From Bacillota bacterium (GTDB taxonomy: Bacteria > Bacillota > Clostridia > Clostridiales > Clostridiaceae): DNA of 64,000 nucleotides. Positions within the stretch are counted from its first letter, which is position 1. Every line of letters starts with the position of its first letter. The position numbers were made by a program, and so were the translations under genes. Below are positions 26,670 through 34,552 of this stretch, one piece after another. The notes under the pieces are model-generated. The model was not told where the DNA came from. It saw only the letters and a program-made list of their open reading frames with translations, and ran no database searches. The stretch covers positions 30,984-94,983 of the forward strand of contig JAEXLD010000039.1 in NCBI GenBank assembly GCA_023445445.1. Direction: 5' to 3'.

Positions 26670-26716
26670 GAAACTCCTTAGGAGGTTCATCAAAAATTAT
26701 GCATTATGCATTGTAA
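26670..26716. repeat. intergenic palindromic repeat copy 1 (partial)
   Basis: Between fliW and csrA lies a short copy of a repeat seen elsewhere in the window. It has an AAACTCC...GGAGGTT hairpin, as in the copy near 60952, and then CATCAAAAATTATGCATTATGCATT, which is the degenerate right-end module of the other copies. Its ATG at 26706 makes a spurious upstream start for csrA. Confidence 0.5.
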
Positions 26717-26732
26717 AAAAAGGGGTGTAAGT

Positions 26733-26963
26733 TTGTTAGTTATAACAAGAAAAAAAGGCGAGTCAATTTTAATAGGTGATAATATAGAAATAACAGTATC
26801 AAAAGTAGAAGATGGAAGTGTTAAGTTAGCAATTAACGCACCTAGAGAAATGACAATTCTTAGAAAAGAACTATTTGAAGAAGTTAAAAATGAAAATAAA
26901 GAAGCAAGTAATATAAATATGGATATACTAAAAAATCTAAAAATGAATAATAAAAATAAATAA
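26733..26963 (+). CDS. csrA: carbon storage regulator CsrA
   Basis: CsrA is a dimeric RNA-binding protein that represses translation of target mRNAs by binding GGA motifs near the ribosome binding site; in Bacillus its main target is the flagellin mRNA. The 76-residue protein reads [19 protein letters not shown] with the five beta-strand pattern and the RNA-binding residues of the C-terminal part (INAPREM, with the conserved arginine). The start is TTG at 26733, preceded by AAAGGGGTG and giving the universal M-L-V-I-T-R-K N terminus. The longer frame starting at 26706 only adds repeat-derived residues. Confidence 0.94.
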   Translation: MLVITRKKGESILIGDNIEITVSKVEDGSVKLAINAPREMTILRKELFEEVKNENKEASNINMDILKNLKMNNKNK

Positions 26964-26974
26964 GATGTAGTAAT

Positions 26975-27035
26975 GAATATTTAGTAATTTGGAACAAATT
27001 ACATCAACAATTCTACATTCTTAATTTTACATTAA
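26975..27035. repeat. intergenic palindromic repeat copy 2
   Basis: The csrA-flaG gap holds a hairpin GTAATTT-GGAAC-AAATTAC (26984-27002) followed by a conserved right-end module ending in ATTTTACATT. Over about 58 positions it differs from the copy at 60981-61037 by five substitutions and one single-base gap (counted by eye). Confidence 0.75.
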
Positions 27036-27052
27036 AAAAGGGGGGGTTGAAA

Positions 27053-27403
27053 ATGGATTTAAAGGTTATAAGTCAAGGAGGACAAACTAACCTAAATACA
27101 ACATTAGTAGATGAAATAAGGCAAGTTTCAGCTAACAAGGATGTAATTAATGCTGTAGGTGCTAAAGATAAGAGTTATAGTAAAGAAGATGTGGTAAAAG
27201 CAGTAGAAAAATTAAATAAATTTTTAAGTGAAGAAAATACTTATGCTGAATACTCTATACATGAAAAATTTGGAGATATAATGATAAAAATAGTTGACAA
27301 GGACACTAAAGAAGTAATTATGGAGTATCCACCTAAAAAAATTCTTGATTTAATAGCCAAAATGTGTGAACTTTCTGGTATAGCAATTGATAAAAAAGCT
27401 TAA
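27053..27403 (+). CDS. flaG: FlaG family protein
   Basis: A 116-residue protein with an unstructured N terminus and a conserved C-terminal domain of about 60 residues: AVEKLNKFL, then YSIHEKFGDIMIKIVDKDTKEV and the tail YPPKKILDLIAKM. This matches FlaG, which in Pseudomonas and Bacillus/Campylobacter influences filament length. It sits upstream of fliS and fliD as in other flagellar loci. The ATG at 27053 has a G-rich site six bases upstream; a TTG at 27047 is less likely. Confidence 0.88.
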   Translation: MDLKVISQGGQTNLNTTLVDEIRQVSANKDVINAVGAKDKSYSKEDVVKAVEKLNKFLSEENTYAEYSIHEKFGDIMIKIVDKDTKEVIMEYPPKKILDLIAKMCELSGIAIDKKA

Positions 27404-27417
27404 AGGGAGGAATGACT

Positions 27418-27708
27418 ATGAATTTCTTACTTAATAAAATAGATACAGATCTTAGAAGAAAAATATATGAACAAACTAAAGATGGTAAGATTCATAGAAA
27501 GTCAGACATAATAATTAACAAAGACAGTGAGAAACAGAGGAAAAAGTTTTTTAATGAGTATGTTAAAGAAGAAAAGGGCAAAAGGTTAAAAGGTAAAATT
27601 ACTGTCAAAGCTACAAAAATTCAAAAACCAACTATAAGTCTTAATGGTGAAAAGGAAGAAGATTTAAATACAACAAGTTATGGAACCTTTTTAGATGTTA
27701 AAAAGTAG
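27418..27708 (+). CDS. uncharacterised small basic protein between flaG and fliS
   Basis: I do not recognise this 96-residue protein. It is basic and polar, with two lysine/arginine-rich stretches (LRRKIYEQTKDGKIHRKSD and EKQRKKFFNEYVKEEKGKRLKG), no membrane segment and no cysteine. GGGAGG lies seven bases before the ATG at 27418; an ATG at 27412 is too close to that site. It is flanked by flaG (15 bases) and fliS (13 bases), so it is certainly part of the late-flagellar operon. A chaperone or flagellin-export helper is possible but this is only from position. Confidence 0.7.
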   Translation: MNFLLNKIDTDLRRKIYEQTKDGKIHRKSDIIINKDSEKQRKKFFNEYVKEEKGKRLKGKITVKATKIQKPTISLNGEKEEDLNTTSYGTFLDVKK

Positions 27709-27721
27709 GAGGAAATAATAA

Positions 27722-28105
27722 ATGTATGGCAATAATGCTTTTAATGTATATAAAAATAATAGCGTAAACTACGCATCTAAGGAACAATTATTATTAATGT
27801 TAGTAGATGGAGCAGTAAAGTTTTCAAAGATAGCAAGAGATGGATTGTCAGAAAAAAATATAAGTAAAAGTCATGAAAATTTAGTAAAAGTTCAAGATAT
27901 ATTTACGGAATTAATGGTTACATTAGACCAAAATACTGGAGATTGGGCAAAAGAAATATATAGGGTTTATGATTTTATTAAAACTAGACTATTTGAGATA
28001 AACTTGAAAAAGGATTTAGCCATGATGGACGAGCTTATGCCGGTAATAGAAAGTGTAAGAGATACATGGCATGAAGCATACGAAGTATCAAAGAAAATGA
28101 AATAA
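27722..28105 (+). CDS. fliS: flagellin export chaperone FliS
   Basis: FliS wraps the C terminus of flagellin in the cytoplasm, prevents premature polymerisation and delivers it to FlhA. The 127-residue helical protein begins with the family motif around YKNNSVNYASKEQLLLMLVDGAVKF, in which the tyrosine and the LLLMLYDG-like segment contact flagellin. A C-terminal helix has LMPVIESVRDTWHEAY. The length is standard. A TAGGAGG ribosome binding site precedes the ATG. Confidence 0.94.
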   Translation: MYGNNAFNVYKNNSVNYASKEQLLLMLVDGAVKFSKIARDGLSEKNISKSHENLVKVQDIFTELMVTLDQNTGDWAKEIYRVYDFIKTRLFEINLKKDLAMMDELMPVIESVRDTWHEAYEVSKKMK

Positions 28106-28236
28106 TGTAAAATGAAAAATTAAGAATTAATGAAATAATTCAGCAAAGCTGAATTAAAAAATACTTATTTAAAATTCATCTTTCAGATGAATTTTCACAA
28201 CAATTTTTCATTATACATTTTACATTCTTAATTAAG
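28104..28236. repeat. intergenic palindromic repeat copy 3 (longest)
   Basis: The fliS-fliD gap is filled by a 133-base element with inverted ends, AATGTAAAATGA at 28104 and CATTTTACATT at 28216-28226. Inside are two hairpins: TTCAGC-AAA-GCTGAA, and AAAATTCATCT-TTC-AGATGAATTTT. The right part shares the CAACAATT..T.CATT module with the other copies. Its first two bases overlap the fliS stop codon. Confidence 0.75.
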
Positions 28237-28254
28237 AAAAACGGGGGTGTTTAT

Positions 28255-30372
28255 ATGAGAATAACAGGTTTAGCAACAGGACTAGATATGGATGAAATAA
28301 TTAAAAGTTCTATGAAACCATATAGAATAAAGATAGATAAAAGAGGACAAGATAAGGAAATTCTTGAAATAAGGCAAAAGCTTTATAGAGATGTATTAAA
28401 GGATTCCAGAGAATTATATAATAAGTATTTTGATGTAACAAATAGCAAGAGCTTATTACTAAGTAGAAATTGGTCACCAGTAAGTTTAACTTCTTCAAGC
28501 GATGCAGTAACAGTAACAGGATCAGGAGATGCAAAGGCAGAAAGTTACAAAGTTACAGGAACTAATGCTAAAGCAGCTAAAGTTGTTAAAACTGATGGTT
28601 TAGATGTAGGAAATGAATTAGTTATTAATGGAGAAAAATTCATATTAAAAGGTTCTACTGTAAAAGAAAGAGCTAATAATTTAAATAATGAGTTGAAAAC
28701 AAAAGGTATTAATGTAAGTGTAAGGTATACAGATTTTGCTGGAACTGTTGAAAAAATTACAGATGAAAATGGTAAGGAAATTGAAAAGGTAACAAATAAA
28801 AGTGGATTTGTATTTGAATCTACAGTTTTAGGTATAGATAGTAAATTTACTTTAAGTGGAACTCTTAGTGACAGTATTGGTACAGTTACTCAAGGAAGTG
28901 ATGCTAAAGCAGCAACTTTGGATGCTTTTACAAAAAAAGATTTAGAAGATGCTAATGGAATAATTGAAATTGATGGTGTTAAAGTAGAGATAGATATTAC
29001 TAAAGATATACAACAAGAGTTACAAAGTAAATTAAAAGATAGAAAGCTAACTGCTGAAGTGGATGAAAGTGGTAAAATTACTTTTAAATCTTTAGAACCA
29101 GGGGAAAAAGAAAAATATCCTTCAATAAAAATAGGAGAAGGTGAAGATAATACGAAAACTCTTGCTGGCGGAGAGAATGCTAAAGAAGCAACTAATACTT
29201 TAGAATTAAATACTATAGCTAATAAAAAGATATCTATAAACGGAAATTTAATAGATTTAACTGGAAAAGGCATTTTAAAAGATATAACTGATTTAACAGA
29301 GGCAGAAATTGCCAAAGATAAAGAGGATAAACTTAAAGAAGTGGTTGATTATTTAAATAAGGTATTAAAGGAACAAGGTATACCTATTACAGCATCTAAT
29401 AAAGAGGGTAATGTATTATTAACTTCTAATGTGGCAGGATCTAAAAGTAATATTGATGTAAAAGAATTACAAGGAAGTATAGAATTATTCCAAGGTAACG
29501 ATGCTGAAATAACAATTGAAAATATTAGTAGTGGTGGCGTTTTTACTCATACTGGAATAGATAATACAGTTGTATTAGATGGAATTGAATTCAAGTTTAA
29601 TAGTGATATTCCTAATGCAGGAGTTACCATAAGCAGTAAACAAGATGTAACTGAAATTAAAGATAATTTAGTTAAGTTTATAAATGACTATAATACTTTA
29701 GTAGAAAAGTTAAACAAGCTTACCATGGAAAGAAAAAATAAAGACTATTCACCATTAACAGCTGATCAAAAGAAAGAAATGTCAGAAGAAGAAGTTAAAC
29801 TTTGGAATTCTAAAGTAGAACAAGGACAACTTTCAAGAGATAATGATTTAACTAGAATTAATAATAGTTTAAAGCAAGCTATGAGAACTTTAGTTGATGG
29901 TACAGGGTTGAACTTAGAAAAGATAGGCATAATGCCGGTAAAAGATTATGCTGGCACTAAAAATGGAACTTATACAATTGATGAAAATAAACTCTCTAAA
30001 GCTTTATCAGAGAATACTGAAGAAATTATGAATATGTTTATTAAAGCAGCACCAAAAGATGACACCTTATCAGCTGGGACTAAATATTCCCAAACTGGTA
30101 TGATGAATAGAATAAAGGATGTATTATATGGCGAAACTATTTCAATATCAGCTATTTTAATAAAAAAAGCAGGTTTTGAAGGCACCTCTAGTGGTTATAA
30201 TAATGAAATAACATTATCAATTCAAAAATATGAGCAAAAGATGAAGGACATGGAAAAAGATTTTTCTAGAAGAGAACAAGCTTTATATATTAGATATGCC
30301 AATTTAGAAGCAGTAATGAATAAGTATAATTCTCAACAAAGTTATTTAATGCAACAATTAGGTTTAGGCTAA
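28255..30372 (+). CDS. fliD: flagellar filament cap protein FliD (HAP2), expanded
   Basis: FliD forms the cap that folds flagellin subunits at the filament tip. The protein is 705 residues, longer than the roughly 450-550 common in Firmicutes. The N-terminal domain has RITGLATGLDMDEIIKSSM, and the C-terminal part has FINDYNTLVEKLNKLT (about 475) and a final coiled coil ending in SYLMQQLGL. Between them are at least three related modules of about 85-115 residues, each opening with an Ala/Lys-rich motif (GTNAKAAK near 103, GSDAKAAT near 218, GGENAKEAT near 304) and each containing an I-NG/DG beta turn. They suggest tandem expansion of the surface domains. Confidence 0.93.
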   Translation: MRITGLATGLDMDEIIKSSMKPYRIKIDKRGQDKEILEIRQKLYRDVLKDSRELYNKYFDVTNSKSLLLSRNWSPVSLTSSSDAVTVTGSGDAKAESYKVTGTNAKAAKVVKTDGLDVGNELVINGEKFILKGSTVKERANNLNNELKTKGINVSVRYTDFAGTVEKITDENGKEIEKVTNKSGFVFESTVLGIDSKFTLSGTLSDSIGTVTQGSDAKAATLDAFTKKDLEDANGIIEIDGVKVEIDITKDIQQELQSKLKDRKLTAEVDESGKITFKSLEPGEKEKYPSIKIGEGEDNTKTLAGGENAKEATNTLELNTIANKKISINGNLIDLTGKGILKDITDLTEAEIAKDKEDKLKEVVDYLNKVLKEQGIPITASNKEGNVLLTSNVAGSKSNIDVKELQGSIELFQGNDAEITIENISSGGVFTHTGIDNTVVLDGIEFKFNSDIPNAGVTISSKQDVTEIKDNLVKFINDYNTLVEKLNKLTMERKNKDYSPLTADQKKEMSEEEVKLWNSKVEQGQLSRDNDLTRINNSLKQAMRTLVDGTGLNLEKIGIMPVKDYAGTKNGTYTIDENKLSKALSENTEEIMNMFIKAAPKDDTLSAGTKYSQTGMMNRIKDVLYGETISISAILIKKAGFEGTSSGYNNEITLSIQKYEQKMKDMEKDFSRREQALYIRYANLEAVMNKYNSQQSYLMQQLGLG

Positions 30373-30376
30373 AAGT

Positions 30377-30703
30377 ATGATAATAGAATTACTTAATGAA
30401 TATAAAGAGATAACAATATCTATTATTGAAAGAATAAATAATGATGAAGAAGCTTTGAATCTTTTAGAAAAGAGAGAAGAAATAATAAAAGAAATATTTT
30501 CTGATGAAAATAATAGAGAAGAAATAAAAGAAGTATATTTAGATATGAAATTACTGGATTTGGATGAAAAATTAAAGCAAAAGATTGATAGTGAGAGATT
30601 ATTGGTAAAAGAAGAAATTAAAAATATAAATAATATGAAAAATGCAAATAATGCTTATGAAAAGAATAGAAGAGTAAAAAATTATTTTAATACAAAAATT
30701 TAA
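30377..30703 (+). CDS. small helical protein, FliT-like flagellar chaperone candidate
   Basis: A 108-residue, highly charged, all-helical protein starting four bases after the fliD stop. FliT proteins are about 100-residue helical export chaperones for FliD and are encoded next to fliD and fliS in many species. Size, predicted fold and position fit, but sequence conservation in this family is poor and I see no diagnostic motif, so this is mainly a context call. It is the last gene before the flagellin promoter. Confidence 0.6.
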   Translation: MIIELLNEYKEITISIIERINNDEEALNLLEKREEIIKEIFSDENNREEIKEVYLDMKLLDLDEKLKQKIDSERLLVKEEIKNINNMKNANNAYEKNRRVKNYFNTKI

Positions 30704-30722
30704 AAAAATTTTAAAAAGGGTA

Positions 30723-30748
30723 TAAAGTTAAATTAGAATATACGATAT
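30723..30748 (+). promoter_or_regulatory. sigma-D promoter of the first flagellin
   Basis: TAAA (30723-30726), a 14-base spacer and TACGATAT (30741-30748) match the sigma-28 consensus. It is followed by a leader of about 115 bases containing the palindrome and CsrA hairpin described separately. Confidence 0.75.
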
Positions 30749-30790
30749 TTATAATATAAGCTTAAGCAATACTCTATATAGGGAAGGTAT

Positions 30791-30808
30791 TAACAGATTA
30801 ATCTGTTA
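30791..30808. promoter_or_regulatory. 18-base perfect palindrome in flagellin leader
   Basis: TAACAGATTAATCTGTTA is its own reverse complement. As RNA it would form a seven-base stem with a TTAA loop, lying 43 bases after the sigma-D -10 element. It may be a leader stabiliser or a protein site. Confidence 0.55.
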
Positions 30809-30828
30809 CATATAAAATAAAAATATAA

Positions 30829-30840
30829 GACAAGGATGTC
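30829..30840 (+). promoter_or_regulatory. predicted CsrA-binding hairpin in flagellin leader
   Basis: GACA-AGGA-TGTC forms a hairpin with GGA in the loop and contains ACAAGGATGT, the core of the CsrA SELEX consensus (RUACARGGAUGU). The second GGA (AAGGAGG, 30855-30861) is the ribosome binding site itself, 15 bases downstream. This two-site layout matches the known Bacillus hag leader. Confidence 0.7.
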
Positions 30841-30870
30841 AAATTACAAAAATCAAGGAGGAATTTTATT

Positions 30871-31644
30871 ATGATTATTAATCACAACATGAATGCATTA
30901 AATGCACACAGAAATCTTACAGGTAATACTACTACAGTAGGTAAGTCAATGGAAAAATTATCTTCAGGTTTAAGAATAAACAGAGCTGGAGATGATGCAG
31001 CAGGACTATCAATTTCTGAAAAAATGAGAGGACAAATTAGAGGCTTAGATCAAGCAGCAAGAAACTCTCAAGATGGTATATCTTATATCCAAACTGCTGA
31101 AGGAGCATTAACAGAAGTTTCAGCTATGTTAGTTCGTATGAAGGAATTAAATGTTCAAAAATCTAATGGAACTAATAACACTGAAGATACAGCTAACATA
31201 GATTTAGAGTTAGATGCATTAGGAGCAGAAATAGACAATATTTATGCTACTACATCATTTAATGGTATAGAAGTATTTAATGAAGCGATAGATGTTACAG
31301 TTACTCAAGATGCAGCAGTTAGCTTAACTATTGCAGCAGCTACTACTACTGCAAGTAAAGGTCTAACTAAGGATAAAGGTGTTACAGATATCGAAGCAGC
31401 AATTGCTGAAGTTAACTTACAAAGAGCAACTTACGGTTCACAACAAAACAGATTAGAACATACTATAAACAACTTAAGCATTACAAGTGAAAACTTAACA
31501 GCTGCTGAATCAAGAATTAGAGATGTTGATATGGCTAAAGAAATGGTAAACTTCTCAAAGAATAATATTCTACAACAAGCAGCACAAGCAATGATAGCAC
31601 AAGCTAATCAACAACCACAAGGTGTTTTACAATTATTAAGATAA
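30871..31644 (+). CDS. fliC: flagellin (major, short form)
   Basis: The filament protein, exported through the flagellar channel and assembled under FliD. The 257-residue sequence has a full D0/D1 N terminus (NHNMNALNAHRNL, LSSGLRINRAGDDAAGLSIS) and C terminus (SRIRDVDMAKEMVNF, ending QGVLQLLR). The central D2/D3 part is reduced to about 40 residues rich in Ala and Thr (for example AAATTTASKG), giving candidate O-glycosylation sites. Translation is probably controlled by CsrA through the leader hairpin, and transcription by sigma-D. High-expression codon use is seen. A strong terminator follows. Confidence 0.96.
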   Translation: MIINHNMNALNAHRNLTGNTTTVGKSMEKLSSGLRINRAGDDAAGLSISEKMRGQIRGLDQAARNSQDGISYIQTAEGALTEVSAMLVRMKELNVQKSNGTNNTEDTANIDLELDALGAEIDNIYATTSFNGIEVFNEAIDVTVTQDAAVSLTIAAATTTASKGLTKDKGVTDIEAAIAEVNLQRATYGSQQNRLEHTINNLSITSENLTAAESRIRDVDMAKEMVNFSKNNILQQAAQAMIAQANQQPQGVLQLLR

Positions 31645-31655
31645 TAAAATTATTT

Positions 31656-31692
31656 GAGCATGATTAATTTTAAATTAATCATGCTCTTTTTA
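31656..31692 (+). terminator. intrinsic terminator of the first flagellin
   Basis: GAGCATGATTAATTT and AAATTAATCATGCTC form a long stem, followed by TTTTTAT. It isolates the flagellin transcript from the genes downstream. Confidence 0.9.
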
Positions 31693-31706
31693 TTATTAAG
31701 AATAAG

Positions 31707-31986
31707 GTGTTTTTTCATAAATGGGAAGATGATTTTGATAAAATGAGAAATATATCACTTAGCAATTGTAGTGTAGAATGTATGCTTGTTGTAGATGCAA
31801 ATGAACTATTAGAAAATCTAGATGAAGTAACGAGATTATTTAATAGCAAAGAATTTGAGAAGTATAATACTGTTACAATTCAAATAATAAATTATACAAA
31901 TATTAAAAAATATAGAAGAAAATGGTGATGATATTTATACATATTTTCAATTATCTCAAAGTTACTTTGTGGCTGAAAAAATATAG
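31707..31986 (+). pseudogene. glycosyltransferase-TPR remnant, truncated and frameshifted
   Basis: The reading frame from GTG 31707 contains HKWEDDFDKMRNISLSNC and VVDANELLENLDEV. These align with WNDDFSKARNYALEKC and SLDADEYIYEGSKKDL of the intact glycosyltransferase at 32204. The frame ends at 31928, but a second frame from about 31904 continues with EENGDDIYTYFQLSQSYFVAEK, which resembles the start of a TPR region of such enzymes, then stops at 31986. The N-terminal third and the rest of the TPR domain are missing. It is therefore a decayed copy of the family. Confidence 0.7.
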
Positions 31987-32093
31987 AAGGAATATATTAT
32001 ATAATAAAGAACTTTTGGCCATTGATATATGCAAAAATATATTTCTATAGAAAATAACCAATAGTCAAAGGAGTTATTTAATTAAGGTTATTT

Positions 32094-32132
32094 AAAAGGT
32101 TACTAAACTGTTGTGGTTTTGTAACCTTTTTA
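32094..32132 (+). terminator. possible terminator before the glycosyltransferase
   Basis: AAAAGGTTAC (32094-32103) pairs exactly with GTAACCTTTT (32121-32130) around a 17-base loop. The right arm ends in T residues. It lies between the pseudogene and the intact glycosyltransferase. Confidence 0.6.
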
Positions 32133-32203
32133 TATTTCATATTAATTTTTTTAAAACAGATACGACAATAGTAATACAGAATCTTATATAAAGGTGGTTT
32201 ATT

Positions 32204-33280
32204 ATGAAATTAAGTCTTGCAATGATTGTGAAAAATGAAGAAGAAAATATAGAAAGATGTCTGAAAAGTATTAGTAATCTAGTAGATGAAATTGTAATTG
32301 TAGATACAGGATCTGAAGATAATACAGTATCAATAGCTAAGAAATATACAAACAATATTTATTCATATAACTGGAATGACGATTTTTCAAAGGCGAGAAA
32401 TTATGCGTTAGAAAAATGTACAGGTGATTGGATTTTATCATTAGATGCAGATGAATATATTTATGAAGGATCAAAAAAAGATTTAATAGATTTTGCAGCA
32501 AAAAATAAAAATAGTATAGGGAAAATAGAAATATTGAGTAATTTTATAGATGGAGATGAAGAATCTTATTCCAAAGTTTACATATCAAGGTTTTTTGAAA
32601 AAGGTATTAAATTTATAGGCTCTGTTCACGAACAATTAAATTCTGATAATAAAAGAATAAATACAAATATCAAAGTAAAACATTCAGGTTACTATAAAAC
32701 TAATAAAGGTGAAAGAAATATTAGACTGCTAAAAAAGGAATATGTAAAAAATCCTAATAATAATTATATTATTTATCAGATAGCAAAAGCTTTGTTTTCT
32801 GATAAAAGATATGAAGAGGCAGAGGAATATTTTAAAATAGCTTATAAAGATTTAGATATTAAGAAAGCGTATTCTAGAGACTTAATAATATCTTATATTA
32901 ATAATTGTAGTAATATTTCAAATTTTTCTGATGGAATTAATATTATAAATGATAATTATAAATACTTAAAAGAAAGTAGTGATTATAATTTTGCATGTGG
33001 AATTTTTTATATAAATTTAATACTTTCAGATGTTAATACTTATGGTGAATATGTTTATTTAATTGAGAAATCTTATCTTAAGGCTCTGGAAATTGGAGAT
33101 AGAGATTCTATTGTTTTAGGAGTAGGTAGTTATATTGCAGCTTATAACTTAGGTGTGTTTTATGAAACAACTGGTAATATAGAAAAAGCAATTGAATACT
33201 ACAAAGTGTCAGCAAAGAATAGATATATAAAAGCAATTAATAGAATAAGGGTACTTGATAAAACTAAAGTTAATAGCTAG
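32204..33280 (+). CDS. family 2 glycosyltransferase with C-terminal TPR region
   Basis: A 358-residue cytoplasmic enzyme. The N-terminal GT-A domain has LAMIVKNEEENIERCL, IVDTGSEDNT and the metal-binding LDADEYI near residue 87, all typical of the GT2 family. The C-terminal half has TPR-like helices (NNNYIIYQIAKALFSDKRYEEAEEYFKIAY and TGNIEKAIEYYKVSA). Enzymes of this layout include bacteriocin and protein O-/S-glycosyltransferases. Its location between two flagellin genes suggests flagellin as target, as in clostridial flagellin glycosylation loci; this is an inference. It has an AAAGGTGG ribosome binding site. It is the only intact gene of a damaged cluster. Confidence 0.87.
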   Translation: MKLSLAMIVKNEEENIERCLKSISNLVDEIVIVDTGSEDNTVSIAKKYTNNIYSYNWNDDFSKARNYALEKCTGDWILSLDADEYIYEGSKKDLIDFAAKNKNSIGKIEILSNFIDGDEESYSKVYISRFFEKGIKFIGSVHEQLNSDNKRINTNIKVKHSGYYKTNKGERNIRLLKKEYVKNPNNNYIIYQIAKALFSDKRYEEAEEYFKIAYKDLDIKKAYSRDLIISYINNCSNISNFSDGINIINDNYKYLKESSDYNFACGIFYINLILSDVNTYGEYVYLIEKSYLKALEIGDRDSIVLGVGSYIAAYNLGVFYETTGNIEKAIEYYKVSAKNRYIKAINRIRVLDKTKVNS

Positions 33281-33567
33281 GAGTTGAAATAAAGGACTGA
33301 TTTAGAAAATAATATAGTGGAAGATAAAAGAAATATTCATAAGTATTAAAGTGAAAAGAGAATAAAAAAATTATTGAATAGCGAATAGAACAAAATTTGT
33401 TACAGGAAGCAAATTTTATTATAAATTAGAATGTAGTATATTATTAATAACATAAATCAAATATTAGTACAAAAAGATAAAACTAAAAATAAATAGATTG
33501 AAATCCTAATCTAAATATTTAGTTATTTTGTCAATTCTAGAAAAATATTATGAGCAGGAGAAAAGGG
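33281..33567 (+). other. non-coding stretch with a weak hairpin
   Basis: No open frame or promoter is convincing in these 287 bases. AAAATTTG (33392-33399) and CAAATTTT (33410-33417) can pair around a ten-base loop and may terminate transcription from the glycosyltransferase. The rest is A/T-rich with scattered stops. Confidence 0.4.
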
Positions 33568-34232
33568 ATGAATACTACTGAGTTAAAGTTTCAAATAGAA
33601 AAATACATAGAAGAAGGATTTTTTCAAGAAGCAAAATATCTAATACAACAATACAAAGGTATGTGTAAATAGTATAAAAAAAATAACGGTAAAGATAACT
33701 GTGAAATAATTATAGTAGACAATAATTCTACAGATGGAACTGTTGAATGGATAAAAGAACAAGAAGGAATAAAGTATATTTTAAACACTGAAAATAAGGG
33801 GTTTCCTGCAGGTTGTAATATAGGAATAGAGATATCAAATAAAGAAAATGATATTTTTCTTTTAAATAATGATACCGTTATAATGACAAATTCAATATTT
33901 AATTTAAGGATGGCTTTATATTTAAGGAAATAGATAGGAGCTACAGGTGCGGTTAGTAATAGTGTATCGTATTATCAGAAAATAAGCGAAGAATATGATA
34001 ATTTTGATGGCTATATAAATTACAGCTTAATTAATAATATACCGAATGAAGTGCGTTATGAGGAAAAAATAAAATTAGTTGGATTTGCTATGTTTATTAA
34101 AAGAGAAGTACTAGATAAAGTAGGGCTTTTGATGAAAGATTTACACCTGGAAACTTTGAAGATGATGACATTAGTTTGAGAAAAGGTCTCAAAATATATA
34201 TCATTGTTTTGAATATTCACCGTTAGATTTTA
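33568..34232 (+). pseudogene. family 2 glycosyltransferase pseudogene with two in-frame stops and a frameshift
   Basis: An ATG at 33568 with a good ribosome binding site opens a TPR-like N terminus (EEGFFQEAKYLIQQY). It is interrupted by TAG at 33670-33672. The same frame continues with CEIIIVDNNSTDGTVEWI, NKGFPAGCNIG and FLLNNDTVI, all GT2 motifs, then a second TAG near 33932 and GATGAVSN. A one-base loss near 34133 shifts the frame: the typical GLFDERFTPGNFEDDDISLR reads only if one T is restored. Thus at least three independent lesions are visible. It was a flagellar-locus glycosyltransferase. Confidence 0.85.
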
Positions 34233-34261
34233 TAGGAGCATTATGATATGAATTTGAAATT

Positions 34262-34552
34262 ATAAGTTTATGTGGACAAACTATAAATTATGACATGGAA
34301 GTTATTAAAAATAGATATATGCGAAAAATATTTGGTATGGATGAAATAGGTTATTCATCTATAAGTTTTATAAAGGATTATATAGGAGAAAACTGTGATA
34401 TAAGAGGAAAAGAAAAAATCAATTTTCAGGATAGAGTGGTAATTCAGGAAGGATGTTGGATAAATATATCTATAATAAGATGTAATAATTCATACTATGG
34501 TATATTTTATAATGAAAATTTGAAAAAGAAGAGTTTACATCATAATAAATAG
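34262..34552 (+). pseudogene. acyltransferase-like fragment (hexapeptide-type), probable remnant
   Basis: The frame, open from a TGA just before and with an ATG at 34295, encodes 85 residues. The segment IGENCDIRGKEKINFQDRVV followed by IQEGCWINI has the I-G-x-x repeated spacing of left-handed beta-helix (hexapeptide) acetyltransferases. Only two to three turns are present and it lacks a catalytic histidine, so I judge it a fragment of such an enzyme joined to the decayed region. The assignment is weak. Confidence 0.45.

Noticed and set aside
26706..26732. N-terminal extension of CsrA from ATG 26706
   Set aside because: The extra nine residues come from the repeat and no ribosome binding site precedes the ATG; TTG 26733 restores the standard CsrA N terminus.
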